Positions 10,874 to 20,700 of a stretch of 64,000 bases of DNA are shown piece after piece (position 1 is the first letter of the stretch; each line of letters begins with the position of its first letter). The position numbers and the translations under genes were made by a program. The stretch spans positions 64,269,345 through 64,333,344 of the forward strand of contig NC_092794.1 of NCBI RefSeq assembly GCF_918797505.1, read 5' to 3'. The notes beneath the pieces were generated by a model that saw nothing but the letters and a program-made list of their open reading frames with translations, made no database searches and was not told the origin of the DNA. This stretch comes from Bemisia tabaci. Taxonomy: Eukaryota; Arthropoda; Insecta; Hemiptera; Aleyrodidae.

Positions 10874-11633
10874 CTGGAATAGAAAAATGTATCCTCGATT
10901 CATGAAGGTGAAAAACGAACCAAGGTGTTGTGATTAAAAATTTTAATTAGTTCAGCTTACGCCATCATCAGAGCATTTGTAAATCTTAAAAAATAAACAT
11001 AATCACATTTTGAACTTTCAACTTGAAGTTAAGTTGATTATGTTTATGTTTCAAGATTTATAATAGCTCTGACGATGGCGTAAGCCGAAAGCTATCTTAG
11101 TTATTACAATTTCTAACCACAACAACTTGGTTCGTTTCTCACCTTTTTACAAAATGGTGTTGTTCAAGAGGGAGCTCTAGTAATTTGACGATTCAGTTTT
11201 CAATGAAAGAAAAAGTAATAACGATTTCCTACTGAGGCACTGATAATGTACAAATTAAAGCACTGATTTGGGAGTTTTTCATGTGATGTGAGATTGAGTG
11301 AACTTTTACTCTACTTTACGGTATTATTTAACTATTTTTCATTTTTAATCTAACTGACTCAGAAATGACTTTAAACAGTGACTTACAGTTAGCATTTTAC
11401 GTACTTGCCTCTAAATCGGTGTCTCAGTTGACTCGATCCACGCGTTAATGGACTCGATATATCATAAAGTCGGAAACACAAAGCAACTATTTTTAACAGT
11501 GTAAATACTCAAAGCAAATTCACCTGCGATGGTCTATTACAAAATTATAGAAAATGGATTTGCAAAAATTGCGTCTTACCGAAAAAAGAATTCCTATGAA
11601 AAGTAAAAGAGAATGATTCGCAAGAACCGCCAT
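9485..11633 (-). CDS. Probable secreted two-domain protein with Arg-rich tail (two exons)
   Basis: I do not recognise the family. Joining 11633-11580 to 10873-9485 gives 480 residues. Residues 1-18, MAVLANHSLLLFIGILFS, form a hydrophobic signal peptide encoded almost alone by exon 1. Two related domains follow, near residues 118-195 and 335-416. Each has a LILRG/LVLRG strand, a NQVYIDDKLV/HQVYVNGKLV strand pair, a KSDDGTLWY/KSSDGALWY turn and an acidic EIxxFE helix. A Gly/Pro/Asn-rich linker separates them. Residues 417-478 are a highly basic, probably helical tail rich in RERR and RQR. The mature start contains a CC pair. Both exon ends are phase 0 with GTAAGA and TTCCAG sites. A longer frame beginning at 10903 uses an intronic ATG and should not be taken as the start. 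The domain pair suggests an internal duplication. Extracellular location is inferred from the signal peptide; function is unknown. Confidence 0.75.
10905..11145. mobile_element. 241-bp foldback MITE in the intron of the secreted-protein gene
   Basis: Terminal inverted repeats of about 28 bases read AAGGTGAAAAACGAACCAAG at the left and CTTGGTTCGTTTCTCACCTT at the right. Inner arms pair through AGCTTACGCCATCATCAGAGC and its near inverse. The left end lies only about 30 bases upstream of exon 2 of the minus-strand gene. Confidence 0.8.
11580..11633 (-). CDS. Exon 1 (signal peptide) of the two-domain secreted protein
   Basis: Eighteen codons starting at ATG 11633-11631 encode a hydrophobic leader and stop exactly at a GTAAGACG donor in phase 0, which matches the phase of exon 2. 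The exon is too short to stand out as an open frame and was found from the splice context. Confidence 0.65.
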
Positions 11634-11649
11634 GGTTCCGAAGTACTGA

Positions 11650-12650
11650 CTGGTGACGCATGAATATAGAGGAACGATTTTATAGGAAACGTTTGCGTGC
11701 AAAATAACCCTGCTTTTTTGACGTTCATCAAAATCAGCATTAATCTGTCAGAGCTTTTGATTAGAGGCAGAGGAGGAAGCGGAAAATCCAATTTAAAAAA
11801 GTTGACGTGGATTTTTCCGTTGAATCATATCTCCCTGTTCCTACGAAGAATTTAAGGATAGTGCAACGGACCACCTAACAGGGTCAGAAATCAACCATTG
11901 CAATTTTTTGCTCAAACTTAATCGTTTAGTTTAGCTTGCGTGACAATTCTGATGGAAAAAGTGTTGTCAACCATTTACTACATAGATTGCATGGAGGAAA
12001 GATGAGTCACGGGGCAAATCTCGCATGGCTCATCAAGAACTCCAATAGACGTTCGTCCATGTCGTCAGAATTGCGTGTTATAATATGATTGACGTACATA
12101 TTTTTTTTTTTTTTTTTTTTTTTTGAAAAATTGGAAATGTAAATCATCATAGATATCCAACTTATCGCACTAATAGCGTTTCAAGTTGCGTTCGCAGACT
12201 GTGATGTGATCTCTTGGGTAGAAACTGAAAATCGAAACCGACATAGAATAAATCAACTACAACTTTCAAAAGTACTCGTTTAATGATCCAACCTCCTAAA
12301 ATTTTGATTTTTAATTAAGTTAAGAGGCTTAAATAAAGTGATTTTAAAGAGAGCCTCTTCTGGAAAATCGACGATTGGGTTTATGTTTTGGAGTTAAGAC
12401 CTCACCATGAACCGCGAGATTTTATGGAAAAACGGTGCGAAAATGATGCGTATACCCGAATTTTTATACTTAAATTTACTTTATTTTTTAATATTGTATA
12501 CTATGTAATATCAGGATTTTTTCCTCTTTTTTTCTAGTAAATGTAGTTTTATATTTCTGTGAGTTTTAATAATTATTTGATACTAAGTTGCACTGATATT
12601 AATCTCATAGCATAAATTCATCCTCAGATGTGCGTGCGGTATCGCTAGAA
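11650..12650. other. Gene-free stretch upstream of the secreted-protein gene
   Basis: This must contain the promoter of the minus-strand gene, but I see no clear TATA box or initiator. A run of about 25 T lies at 12100-12124. Otherwise it is AT-rich without coding signal. Confidence 0.4.
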
Positions 12651-12652
12651 CA

Positions 12653-13575
12653 CCCTGGTAAAAATTGGCAGTAGAATCTGTGTTCCAAAATACAATAGAC
12701 CTACGGTCGGCTGTAAGATTTCCAATAGCTTCTATAGCCGGCTACACAATTTTTTATAGCCTTTTATTGCCGATGGCGATGAAGCAACTCACAGCCAGGC
12801 GATAAAATGTATGCTAAACGTCACTAATTACGGATGCTAGGACTTGGTGAGTTTTTGGACCAATGCTCTCTTTTTGGGCCGTAGTATCTTGATTTATTTT
12901 GCGAGGAAAGCTCCGTACTTTTGATGGATGCCTGCCATTCCTAATATATTAGAGCGCCTTCAGTTTCGTATGATGCTGTGCAATACCTCTGGTGTGAAAT
13001 GGTTGCTTCAAGCGCCGTGGCACGCTGCGGTGCGGCAGGCGGGCAGCCAGCGCGAAACGCGCATTGACGCCTACAAACGTAACAGAGATACTTCACGCGT
13101 TGCGCAATGCGTGAAGTATCCCTGTTAGGTTTGTAGGCGCCAGTGCGTCGCCGCTCCGCTTTGTGTCAGGCTCTAATATTTAATCTGGCGGAGTCAGCGT
13201 TATTCAACTCATGATTTTGAAATGTTTGCACATCCTATATGGATTAATCTCGTTTTAATTGATGAAAAAAATATGTATTAAAGGAAAATATAACGTGTGT
13301 TTTGTAAATATTAAGGTGCTTCCGTATCAAACTTAATGATCTCCAAAGCACACGAATTTCTACACAATTTCTTATAGCCTTTTATAATCGATGGCGAAAA
13401 AGCAACAGCCAGGCGATAAAGTGTAAAGCCCGGCTATAGGAACTATAGCCCGGCTGCATAATTTTTTATCGCTTCGTAAAGCCCGGCCGTATGATTTTCT
13501 CCGCATTCTTCAGCCGGCTATAAGAATTTCTATGGTATTTTGAAACGCAGCTCTTATCGCCAATTTTTACCAGGG
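12653..13575. mobile_element. 923-bp foldback element with CCCTGGTAAAAATTGGC ends
   Basis: The outer ends are perfect 17-base inverted repeats, CCCTGGTAAAAATTGGC. Inside lie GCCGGCTATAG-rich subterminal arms, then the AGTTTTTGGAC block, and a GC-rich palindrome at the centre (13068-13140). The copy at 32138-33350 is the same element with an extra insertion. No transposase is encoded, so it is non-autonomous. Confidence 0.8.
13068..13140. repeat. Central GC-rich palindrome
   Basis: A 73-base near-perfect hairpin with CGCCTACAAACGTAACAGAG in one arm and its near inverse in the other. It sits at the middle of the 923-bp element. Confidence 0.85.
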
Positions 13576-13579
13576 CAGC

Positions 13580-14300
13580 GCATCCGAATCAGTCAACGTT
13601 AGAATTGACCGAAACTTAACAGTTGAGTGGGTCAGTCGGGCTATTCACAGTTACGTGTTTTGATCGTTCACGCTATTGGAGATTAGCGATAAATATTAAA
13701 ATTTGTCTAAACGCCAAGGTTCTTCGTCTTTTATCGACGCAGGTATTGCCCATCGAAAAACACTGAGTATTTCACAAGCAATTTTGACTAAGGAACTTGC
13801 ATTGTGGTTTACAATTTTACGGTCCACAATTTTGCATCCTGTCCAGTGGTCCATTCCGAAGCACCTCGAGGTTGGCGCACGATAATAGTGTGGCGCTAAG
13901 CGAAATGCACAAGGTGCGCGGTGGCGCGCGGTGTTTCAGGCGATCTTCGCGATTGATAATACAACCAACGGCCGTGATCAGCTCATCAGTCACTGCTGAA
14001 TGCTGATCTTTTCCCTCCCTCGCCCCCCTCCGATTCCATGCCCCCCTCCCCGTTGCCCTAACACGCCTTGTTCCACTTTCACTATCGTTCCGGCGGCAGC
14101 GACGCGACGGCGGCCAAGCTGTCTACCCTGTCATTTCCCAACCGTTCTGCAGCACGCCGCAGACTCGGATCAGCTTACTCTCCGTTGGGATTTTGTGGTG
14201 GCACGAAGTTTAGAATATCGATGGAGAGATGAGCTTAAGTCGGCATCACTCCATTCGATACTTGCATGTCCCGTTCAAAGACTTTGAAAAAAGTCCATAG
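13580..14300. other. CpG-rich stretch, no supported gene
   Basis: The base composition rises in C and G from about 13850 to 14200, with many CpG steps. A 95-codon frame at 14000-14287 is Pro-rich at its start but has no recognisable domain. It could be promoter or first-exon sequence of an unseen gene; I cannot support a product. Confidence 0.3.
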
Positions 14301-14304
14301 GTCT

Positions 14305-14645
14305 ACACGGAGAAAAAACCTCGTGCGTGGGACCCGAAATTTAGGTCATATGGATCTCTGAAGTTTTCGGATTGAGCATCTGAACACTTTAGGTCTACGA
14401 GTAGCTGTTGAGGTTCGGATCACACATCTGAAACTTCAGTTCTTACATCTGAAGTACTTCGGTTTTCACATCCGAAAAACTTCGGTTTTCACATCTGAAG
14501 TACTTCAGTGTAAGAACTGAAGTTTCAGATGTGTGACCCAAACCTCAGCAGCTGGACCTAAAGTGTTCAAATGCTCAATCCGAAAACTTCAGAGATCCAT
14601 ATGACCTAAACTTTGGGTCCCACGCACGAAGTTTTTTCTCTGTGT
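14305..14645. mobile_element. 341-bp near-perfect foldback MITE
   Basis: The arms run almost the full length. Outer ends read ACACGGAGAAAAAACCTCGT and the inverse; inner arms contain ACTTCAGAGATCCATATGAC and CATCTGAAGTACTTC in both orientations. The ACTGAGAAAAAAC-style terminus recurs in other MITEs here (46466, 48725, 58938). Confidence 0.85.
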
Positions 14646-14689
14646 GGAAAGATAATTCAATTTGATCATGCTGAGCAAACGCGTTGTAA

Positions 14690-14910
14690 ACATTCGGCCA
14701 TTACCTAATTTCCCCTGATAAAATACAAATTTCCCGGAAAACTTGTGATTTTTTTCTCTCTAAAATTTTCAGGAAATTTTATCTGCAAATAAAACCTCCG
14801 AAATTCAAGGGAGAGTTTTCATGGCTTCTCTCAGAACTGATTTTTTAATTGAAGAAAAAAATGGTGACATTCGAATGTTCACACGGCCAGCGTTTGCCTC
14901 AGCGTGTCTC
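14690..14910. repeat. Partial foldback copy, GTGCTAAGGAAAAA family
   Basis: Internal blocks (TTTCCCGGAAAACTTGTGAT, TTTTCAGGAAATTTTATC, ACATTCGAATGTTCACACGG) match the elements at 21709 and 61073. The termini are degraded. Confidence 0.4.
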
Positions 14911-15554
14911 CGCAGTACATGGGCATGAACTAGGGAGAAAAAAGGGGACTGACCCCACCAGAAATCTACTCGGCCTCCTCTAAGGAACGTGAGGGGCTTT
15001 GCAAAGAAATCGCGTGATAAATCTTTCATCTTTTATTTTCATCGATTTTTTTCTTCTTGTGAATTCTTGTCTTTTAACCTTTTGTGCAAGATTATACATT
15101 GAAATTATAATACAATCAATTTTTCGAGGAGAACACCTCGAAATGCTCCTGAGTTTACTCAATTCTCTGAAGTTCCCCCCCCCTCCCCGGACCCCTAATC
15201 TAAGATAGGGAAATCCCCCAAATCCTCTTTTGGAGTTTGAGGAGTCCCACGGCTCCCTCTTTGTGGGGTGTCTGTTAGTGCCTCCCGACTCCCCTTAATG
15301 AGACGCTTTTCTACCCTCCCCCCCACCACAAAACGTTCCTTGTTCCGCCTGCACGGGGGTACATGTTCAAATTGACTTAAGGTTATAGATCTATGATGGC
15401 GTGAGATAACATGCACGTATCAAGGTTTAAAGTGTTCAGTGCGTTTCGCTCTCATGATCTTCTGATGCTCGCTCTCGCTAAAAACGCAAAAGTCAACTGA
15501 ATGCTATGAGTTATTTTATGACATTGCAGCAGTGCCGAGCTCCACCAGCGCGTC

Positions 15555-15718
15555 CAGTGGCGTGGCGTGCTTTGCGATGTATCGATTGATCTGCCATTTA
15601 AACATATGGAAAAGGATCGATTAACAGGATGTTCGCAACAAACACCTTAATAATCGATTCTTTACCATAGCTTCAAATGGGGAAATATCGTTAATCGATT
15701 ATTCACGCCACGCCACCA
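15555..15718. mobile_element. hAT-like 166-bp MITE, copy 1
   Basis: It begins CAGTGGCGTGGCGTG and ends with the inverse, with internal TATCGATTGAT and CCATTTAAAC blocks in both orientations. The flanks share AGCGCGT, consistent with a worn 8-bp target duplication. Confidence 0.8.
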
Positions 15719-16181
15719 GCGCGTACATTATTTGAGCGGATAACAAGTCTACTCTAGCTAGGTAACCTTCCTCCCGGCGGGACGATGATGGAAGTTATGA
15801 AGGTGTCTGTTTCCAAATCTTCCAGCGCAGGCTCGTTAATCTTTTAATGGACACTTAACACTGCAAGCAAGATCTCAATCAATTTTTGACTTCGGATGTC
15901 ACACCGATGCCAATATGGATGCCTCTACTCTTGGAAGCACCCAAGTTTCAACTGAACTTGGCCCTGCAGCGAGAGGCATAAAATTCACGCATTCACGTGG
16001 AGCGCTAATCGTAGAGGCGCTAAAATCTCGCGCATCTATTTCGCTTATTCAAATTTGAAGAGAATTACTTGTGTTTGCCTTCTGCTTTTTCATTTTCTTC
16101 ATATTCTCCTTTCTTCTTATTCTCCTCCTTCTTCCCTTTCTCCTCATTCACCCACTCATTAATCTTGATGAGGGGCGCCAC

Positions 16182-16440
16182 ATGTTGACACATGTCTCAG
16201 ACAACGTATCTTGGTTTGCAACGTTGCAGACTTCCTGCCATACTTTGTTATTTTAAAGGAAAACTACCATAAGACAATTCTTTTAAACTTCTGTAATATC
16301 CTTTCTCTAGACGAAGAAAATTCCTTGAGATTTTCAAAGAATGACGTTGATTTGTTCTCTCTCAAAAAAATAAAATTGGGGCGGGGAGTTTAAAACACCG
16401 TAAACGAGATACTTGGTTTGGGAGTTTCATCGGCGAGAGT
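16182..16440. mobile_element. CCACGTATCTCGG-family MITE, copy 1
   Basis: The left end is degraded (ACAACGTATCTTGGTTTGCA). The right end reads GATACTTGGTTTGGGAGTTT followed by CATCGGCGA. Inner blocks match the copies at 17976, 31386, 32948 and 41206. Confidence 0.6.
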
Positions 16441-16559
16441 GGGTGACAATTTACCCTTGTAACGGCCTAACTAAATACGTTATGTTTTATGTATATGAAC
16501 TCGCAGTCGCTTAAAAGTCTGGTCGATGCGTGGCAAAAAAAATTAATATTGTTTCCACT

Positions 16560-17154
16560 GAGATGTCAGAAGAGGGAAGAGGGGATGAAAATTGAGAAGA
16601 AGAAAGAGATTACGGATGAAGAGGAGAGCCATAAAGAAACTGATAGAGAAAGATTGGCAAGAGAAAGAGAATGAGCAAAAGAATGAGAGAAAAAAAATGA
16701 CAGTGAGAAAAATTGAGATGAAAGAAGAGTAAGGAAACAAACCAAGTTAGGATTGTTACACTGAGAAAGAAATTCGGTCACAGATGCTTTGGTTTCTATG
16801 ACTGAAAGCTTCGGATATCTGAACGAGAAAGCTCGGTTCTGAGTACGAACCGAAATTCAGAAACTGTTACCAAACTCCTTTTCTTAACTTAATATTACGG
16901 AGAAAGAGGGGAATTGAGAAAGCTTAGTTAAGACAAAAAAGGTGGGAAAGAAGAAAGAAGAAAGGAGAGGAGAGAAGGAGGAGGGAAATGGAGAGGAGGA
17001 GGAGGATAATGTAAGAGAGAGGAGAGGAAAGGGGGAGAGGAAAGGGGGAGAGGAAAGGAGGGAAAATCGAGGAGGAGTGATCGAAGGAAAAGTCAAAGGC
17101 GAAGAAGGAAGAAGAAGAAGGAAAGAAGAAGAAAAAGAAGAAGAGGAAGATTGA
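16560..17154 (+). repeat. Long polypurine (GA-rich) tracts
   Basis: 16560-16740 and 16900-17154 are almost pure A and G on the plus strand. They are rich in GGAGAGG, GAAGAAG and three copies of GGGGGAGAGGAAAG-like units. Open frames within, on both strands, are products of the low complexity. The tract ends about 430 bases before the start codon of the cathepsin B homologue. Confidence 0.85.
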
Positions 17155-17580
17155 TAAATATCTCACCGACGGTTATCGTTTTTCAAATTTTGTCCTCTTC
17201 AAATCTCGATCCCGATTGCCACTTCGGTGCCGAAACTGATTATCGCTCATCCAATCCACGCAGAAAAGCTCTACTCTCTAGGCGACATTATCGGCTTGGC
17301 ATTCGATCCGGCAATGTTGCGAAACTAGAGCACAATTCCAACCTCTCGTTTCGCGAAGATCCAAATCGTCTCACCTCTGACTTGCCTTCGGAGCTTTTGC
17401 GGGCGGGCAGGAGGAAATCGGGACAGGGGGGAGGGGGGGGGTCCTCGTCTGCCACGTTGGGGGAGGCGCGGCGCACCGCCACTGAAGCGACTGTGCCCCA
17501 GCCGCACGTTCGAGTCCTGCCCGCCTGCAGTTGGAACTTCGAGCTTGCAGCTTTGGGCTTTGAACTTGACGGCCCAAGCT

Positions 17581-17736
17581 ATGGATCATCGCGCCCTCTT
17601 CATATGGAGCTGCGCCCTCCTCCAGATCCTTTTCCTGGCCGTTGACGCCGCCGTGGCGCCCAGTGGCAAAGGCGCAAAGTACCTTTGCGAATGCTACCTC
17701 AGACAGTTGAAGAAGAGCACCGATTTAACATGGACG
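17581..17736 (+). CDS. Cathepsin B-like exon 1: signal peptide and start of propeptide
   Basis: Fifty-two codons, phase 0 end at ACG|GTAAGT. The ATG at 17581 is chosen because it places the hydrophobic segment (FIWSCALLQILFLAVDA) at the N terminus. An upstream in-frame ATG at 17545 would bury the leader. The exon ends in DLTWT, the place where cathepsin B propeptides have a TTWxAGxNF motif, completed by exon 2. Confidence 0.8.
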
Positions 17737-20700
17737 GTAAGTGACTCAAGTATTCTCCAACCGGATTTCTTCGGGTCGTTATGAACTTCACGTCATCAAA
17801 TCTACATCGGAATAAAATGCATCCTGCCTTTAGCCTTTTTGCTCTGAATGAATAATTTTAAATTAACGGTTATTGAATTCACAATCCTGCTACAGAAGAT
17901 TATCAGTATTTCCTTATGGTGTTCCGATGCGATTGCAGATTTGGACAACGCAATAATACGTGGCATATTCTGCACATATTGACGGTGAACTACCAGACCA
18001 CGTATCTCGGTTCGCGACGTTGCGGACTTTCTGTCATGGTTTATTTTTTAATTGGGAAACCACTCAACGTCAATTCTTTTGAGTTACCGTGACTTTTATT
18101 CTCCAAAAGAAGAAAATTCTGTGAAAACTTCAAGGAATGAAATTGATTTTTTCTCATTTAAGAAAATAAAATGGAAGCGGAGATTTTAAACACTGCAAAT
18201 TAGATACGTGGTTTGGGAATTTCACGGTCGATATGCAAGGAAATCACTGATTCCCTTGAGTGGAAGAAGGAGATTGAAATCACTGAGGGAATAAGAAGGA
18301 GTTATGGGGTGGCTTCGTTCCCACCTATTCCCTTAAATTAGAAATACAATTTTCGTCCATATTTGATATGAAATGTAGATTATATGTGTGTTTAATTGCT
18401 AAATTTTAAAAACGTAAAAAAAAAAATCTGATGGAAAATACAACAATTGAATAAAACAAATTCATATTACATATTTTCTTAACGCCTCGTTCCACAAGTT
18501 AAAACTTGCTTTTTTCTCCAATTGGTTTCGTATAAACCTTCCTTCCATCAGCATTCTTCATTCAATTTACAGCATAAATATTTTTGAAAATGCATTCACT
18601 GCGAAAGAACACAGCAAAAATTACAATATGAAGAACTTGTGCTTTTTCTTCGAAGTATGGCTCTATTTTCCGATGAGCGGGCAGCGCACAGATCGTCGCG
18701 AGGAACGTTCCTCCAAATTTTATTCCGCTTGAGGCGCGAAGCGGATCGAGAGGTTCGAGTGGTCAGGGGGCGTAGCCCCTTGTTTTAACGAAATTATCAA
18801 GCTTTTGAAAACAAAATTGGTGACGTCATCCATCGCAGTGGTGCGTAATATGGTTTCGTCTACGTCAAGCTCAAGTGACGTGGTCTAACTGGCATGCGAT
18901 ATATAGTATCGATTAGGTAAAAAAACTCGGTAGGTTTTGAATTATTAGCCAAACTAAGGACGATAGCGCCCCTGCGCATGAGCCTAAAGAATCATTGTAA
19001 ACCCAAAAATTGGCGAAATTCTGAGCAATGAAAGCAGAAATGTGTTCAGAAAAAACCCTAGCATTCGATACAGAAATCGATAGCTGTATTACACATTAAT
19101 ATTAATATTTTACGTAGGAGTTGATTTCCGAACTATCCGGTGCGGGTGAAACGCCTTTTCCGTAAAATTTTGATGAAGAGATACAGTACTAGGGGGCACG
19201 CCCCCTGACCTACACGTAGCCCGATCCCCAAAGGGAGCTTTGCGCTCGCCAAGCAGATCCCCGTAGGTTGAGTTTCCAAAATCTGAAGAGAGCGGACATG
19301 CTGAAGTGTTGATAGTCGCAAAACTCATGGGATTCGGACCATTGGAACGTTAGGACTAACTGTGGCAAAAAATTAATATTTAGAATTCAGGCGGTTAGAG
19401 GGTTTTTAGTAATGCATCTTTAAATTCAGATGTTATCTCGTTCTCTAACAAAGGCATAGTTGATTACTTTATCCACGGCAAGAAGAGACCATGTATGTAT
19501 CTCTGAGATGAATGACGTCATCAACCATGTTTTTCGATACGTGATTTCTTCGATTACATCGAATGCAGAAAATTGGCTTCTCGACTTTTATCGCTTTTTG
19601 CTAATCTACATGCTACTCGTAAAACCATTCAAACTCAATGCTGCGACACAAGCGACCCATCTCGCACAGTATCCAGTTTTTCAGTCGTTTTAAAGCCCAC
19701 CTTATTTGGTACAACCAACAAAATGAACTTATTTTGGTCACAATAATAATGAGATTTCAAAATAAACTGGCGATGAGCCCTCTTGTTTAAATCACCAAAT
19801 ACCCCTCTTGGGACGTAGGAATAACTTAGATGCAAGACATGTTGCGGGCGTTTACATTTGAAGGCGTTTTATACGTCTCACTCATGGTCATGGAGCGAAT
19901 ATTCCAGTTGGAAGAAAATGGGAAAGAAATAGATGAATGCTGCAAACGTTTTAATTGGTCGGAGGAGAAGGGAGAGCGGGATTTTAATAGTCCTAGAGAG
20001 TCAATGGCGGTGATTAACCTACCCCTTCAAAATATTAATGTTACCCACTTAGTCAGGACTTGTGTTGATACGTGATGAATGAACGAATCATTACGAATCT
20101 GTTGTTCATTTTTCTCCCACGGTAGTTTTAATTCACTCAAAGATACCGTCGAGTCATTCAAACTCGGAATATCGCACTTCACTACAGTTTTGAAGATATA
20201 ATTTTAGTTTCTCTCTTGTCAGTATAAAAATCTCATATTTTTCGTTTACATTTTGAGTTCAGCCCGGGAGAAATTTTCACGAAAATACAACGGACGGCGA
20301 TATGAGGAAGTTGTATGGCTACTCGAAAAATCTGATGAACGCCCGAACTGTGGGTAAAAAGGACTCAGAACCGGCAAAAATATTCGGCAAGAAAACTGAA
20401 GATAAACTCTACCCAGAAAATTTCGATTCCAGGGATCACTGGCCGGCCTGCAACTCTACTATTTCTACTATATTTGACACTGGTTTCTGCGCCTCTCATT
20501 GGGTCAGTAAAAACAATTCTTTTTCATAATGCTCAATCTTAAGTAATTTTGCGCTTTTTTTGTCACATGTCCTGTATTTGACATGATGCGTCTTTCTTAA
20601 AATAACTTTGAAAAGTTTTTAAAAAATTACATTTTATTAGTCTATCATTAGGCCGCAGAATTCGTTCCACGAGCCGTCATGGGCCACCTTTTTTGCATAG

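Noticed and set aside
16924..17166. Open frames of 70-80 codons on both strands
   Set aside because: They lie in a GA-rich tract, and their Ser/Phe/Pro or Glu/Lys/Arg composition follows from it.
17151..17645. 164-codon frame just before the cathepsin B-like gene
   Set aside because: It overlaps exon 1 in another frame and covers the GC-rich leader. No domain is visible, and the exon 1 frame clearly continues into the cathepsin B fold.
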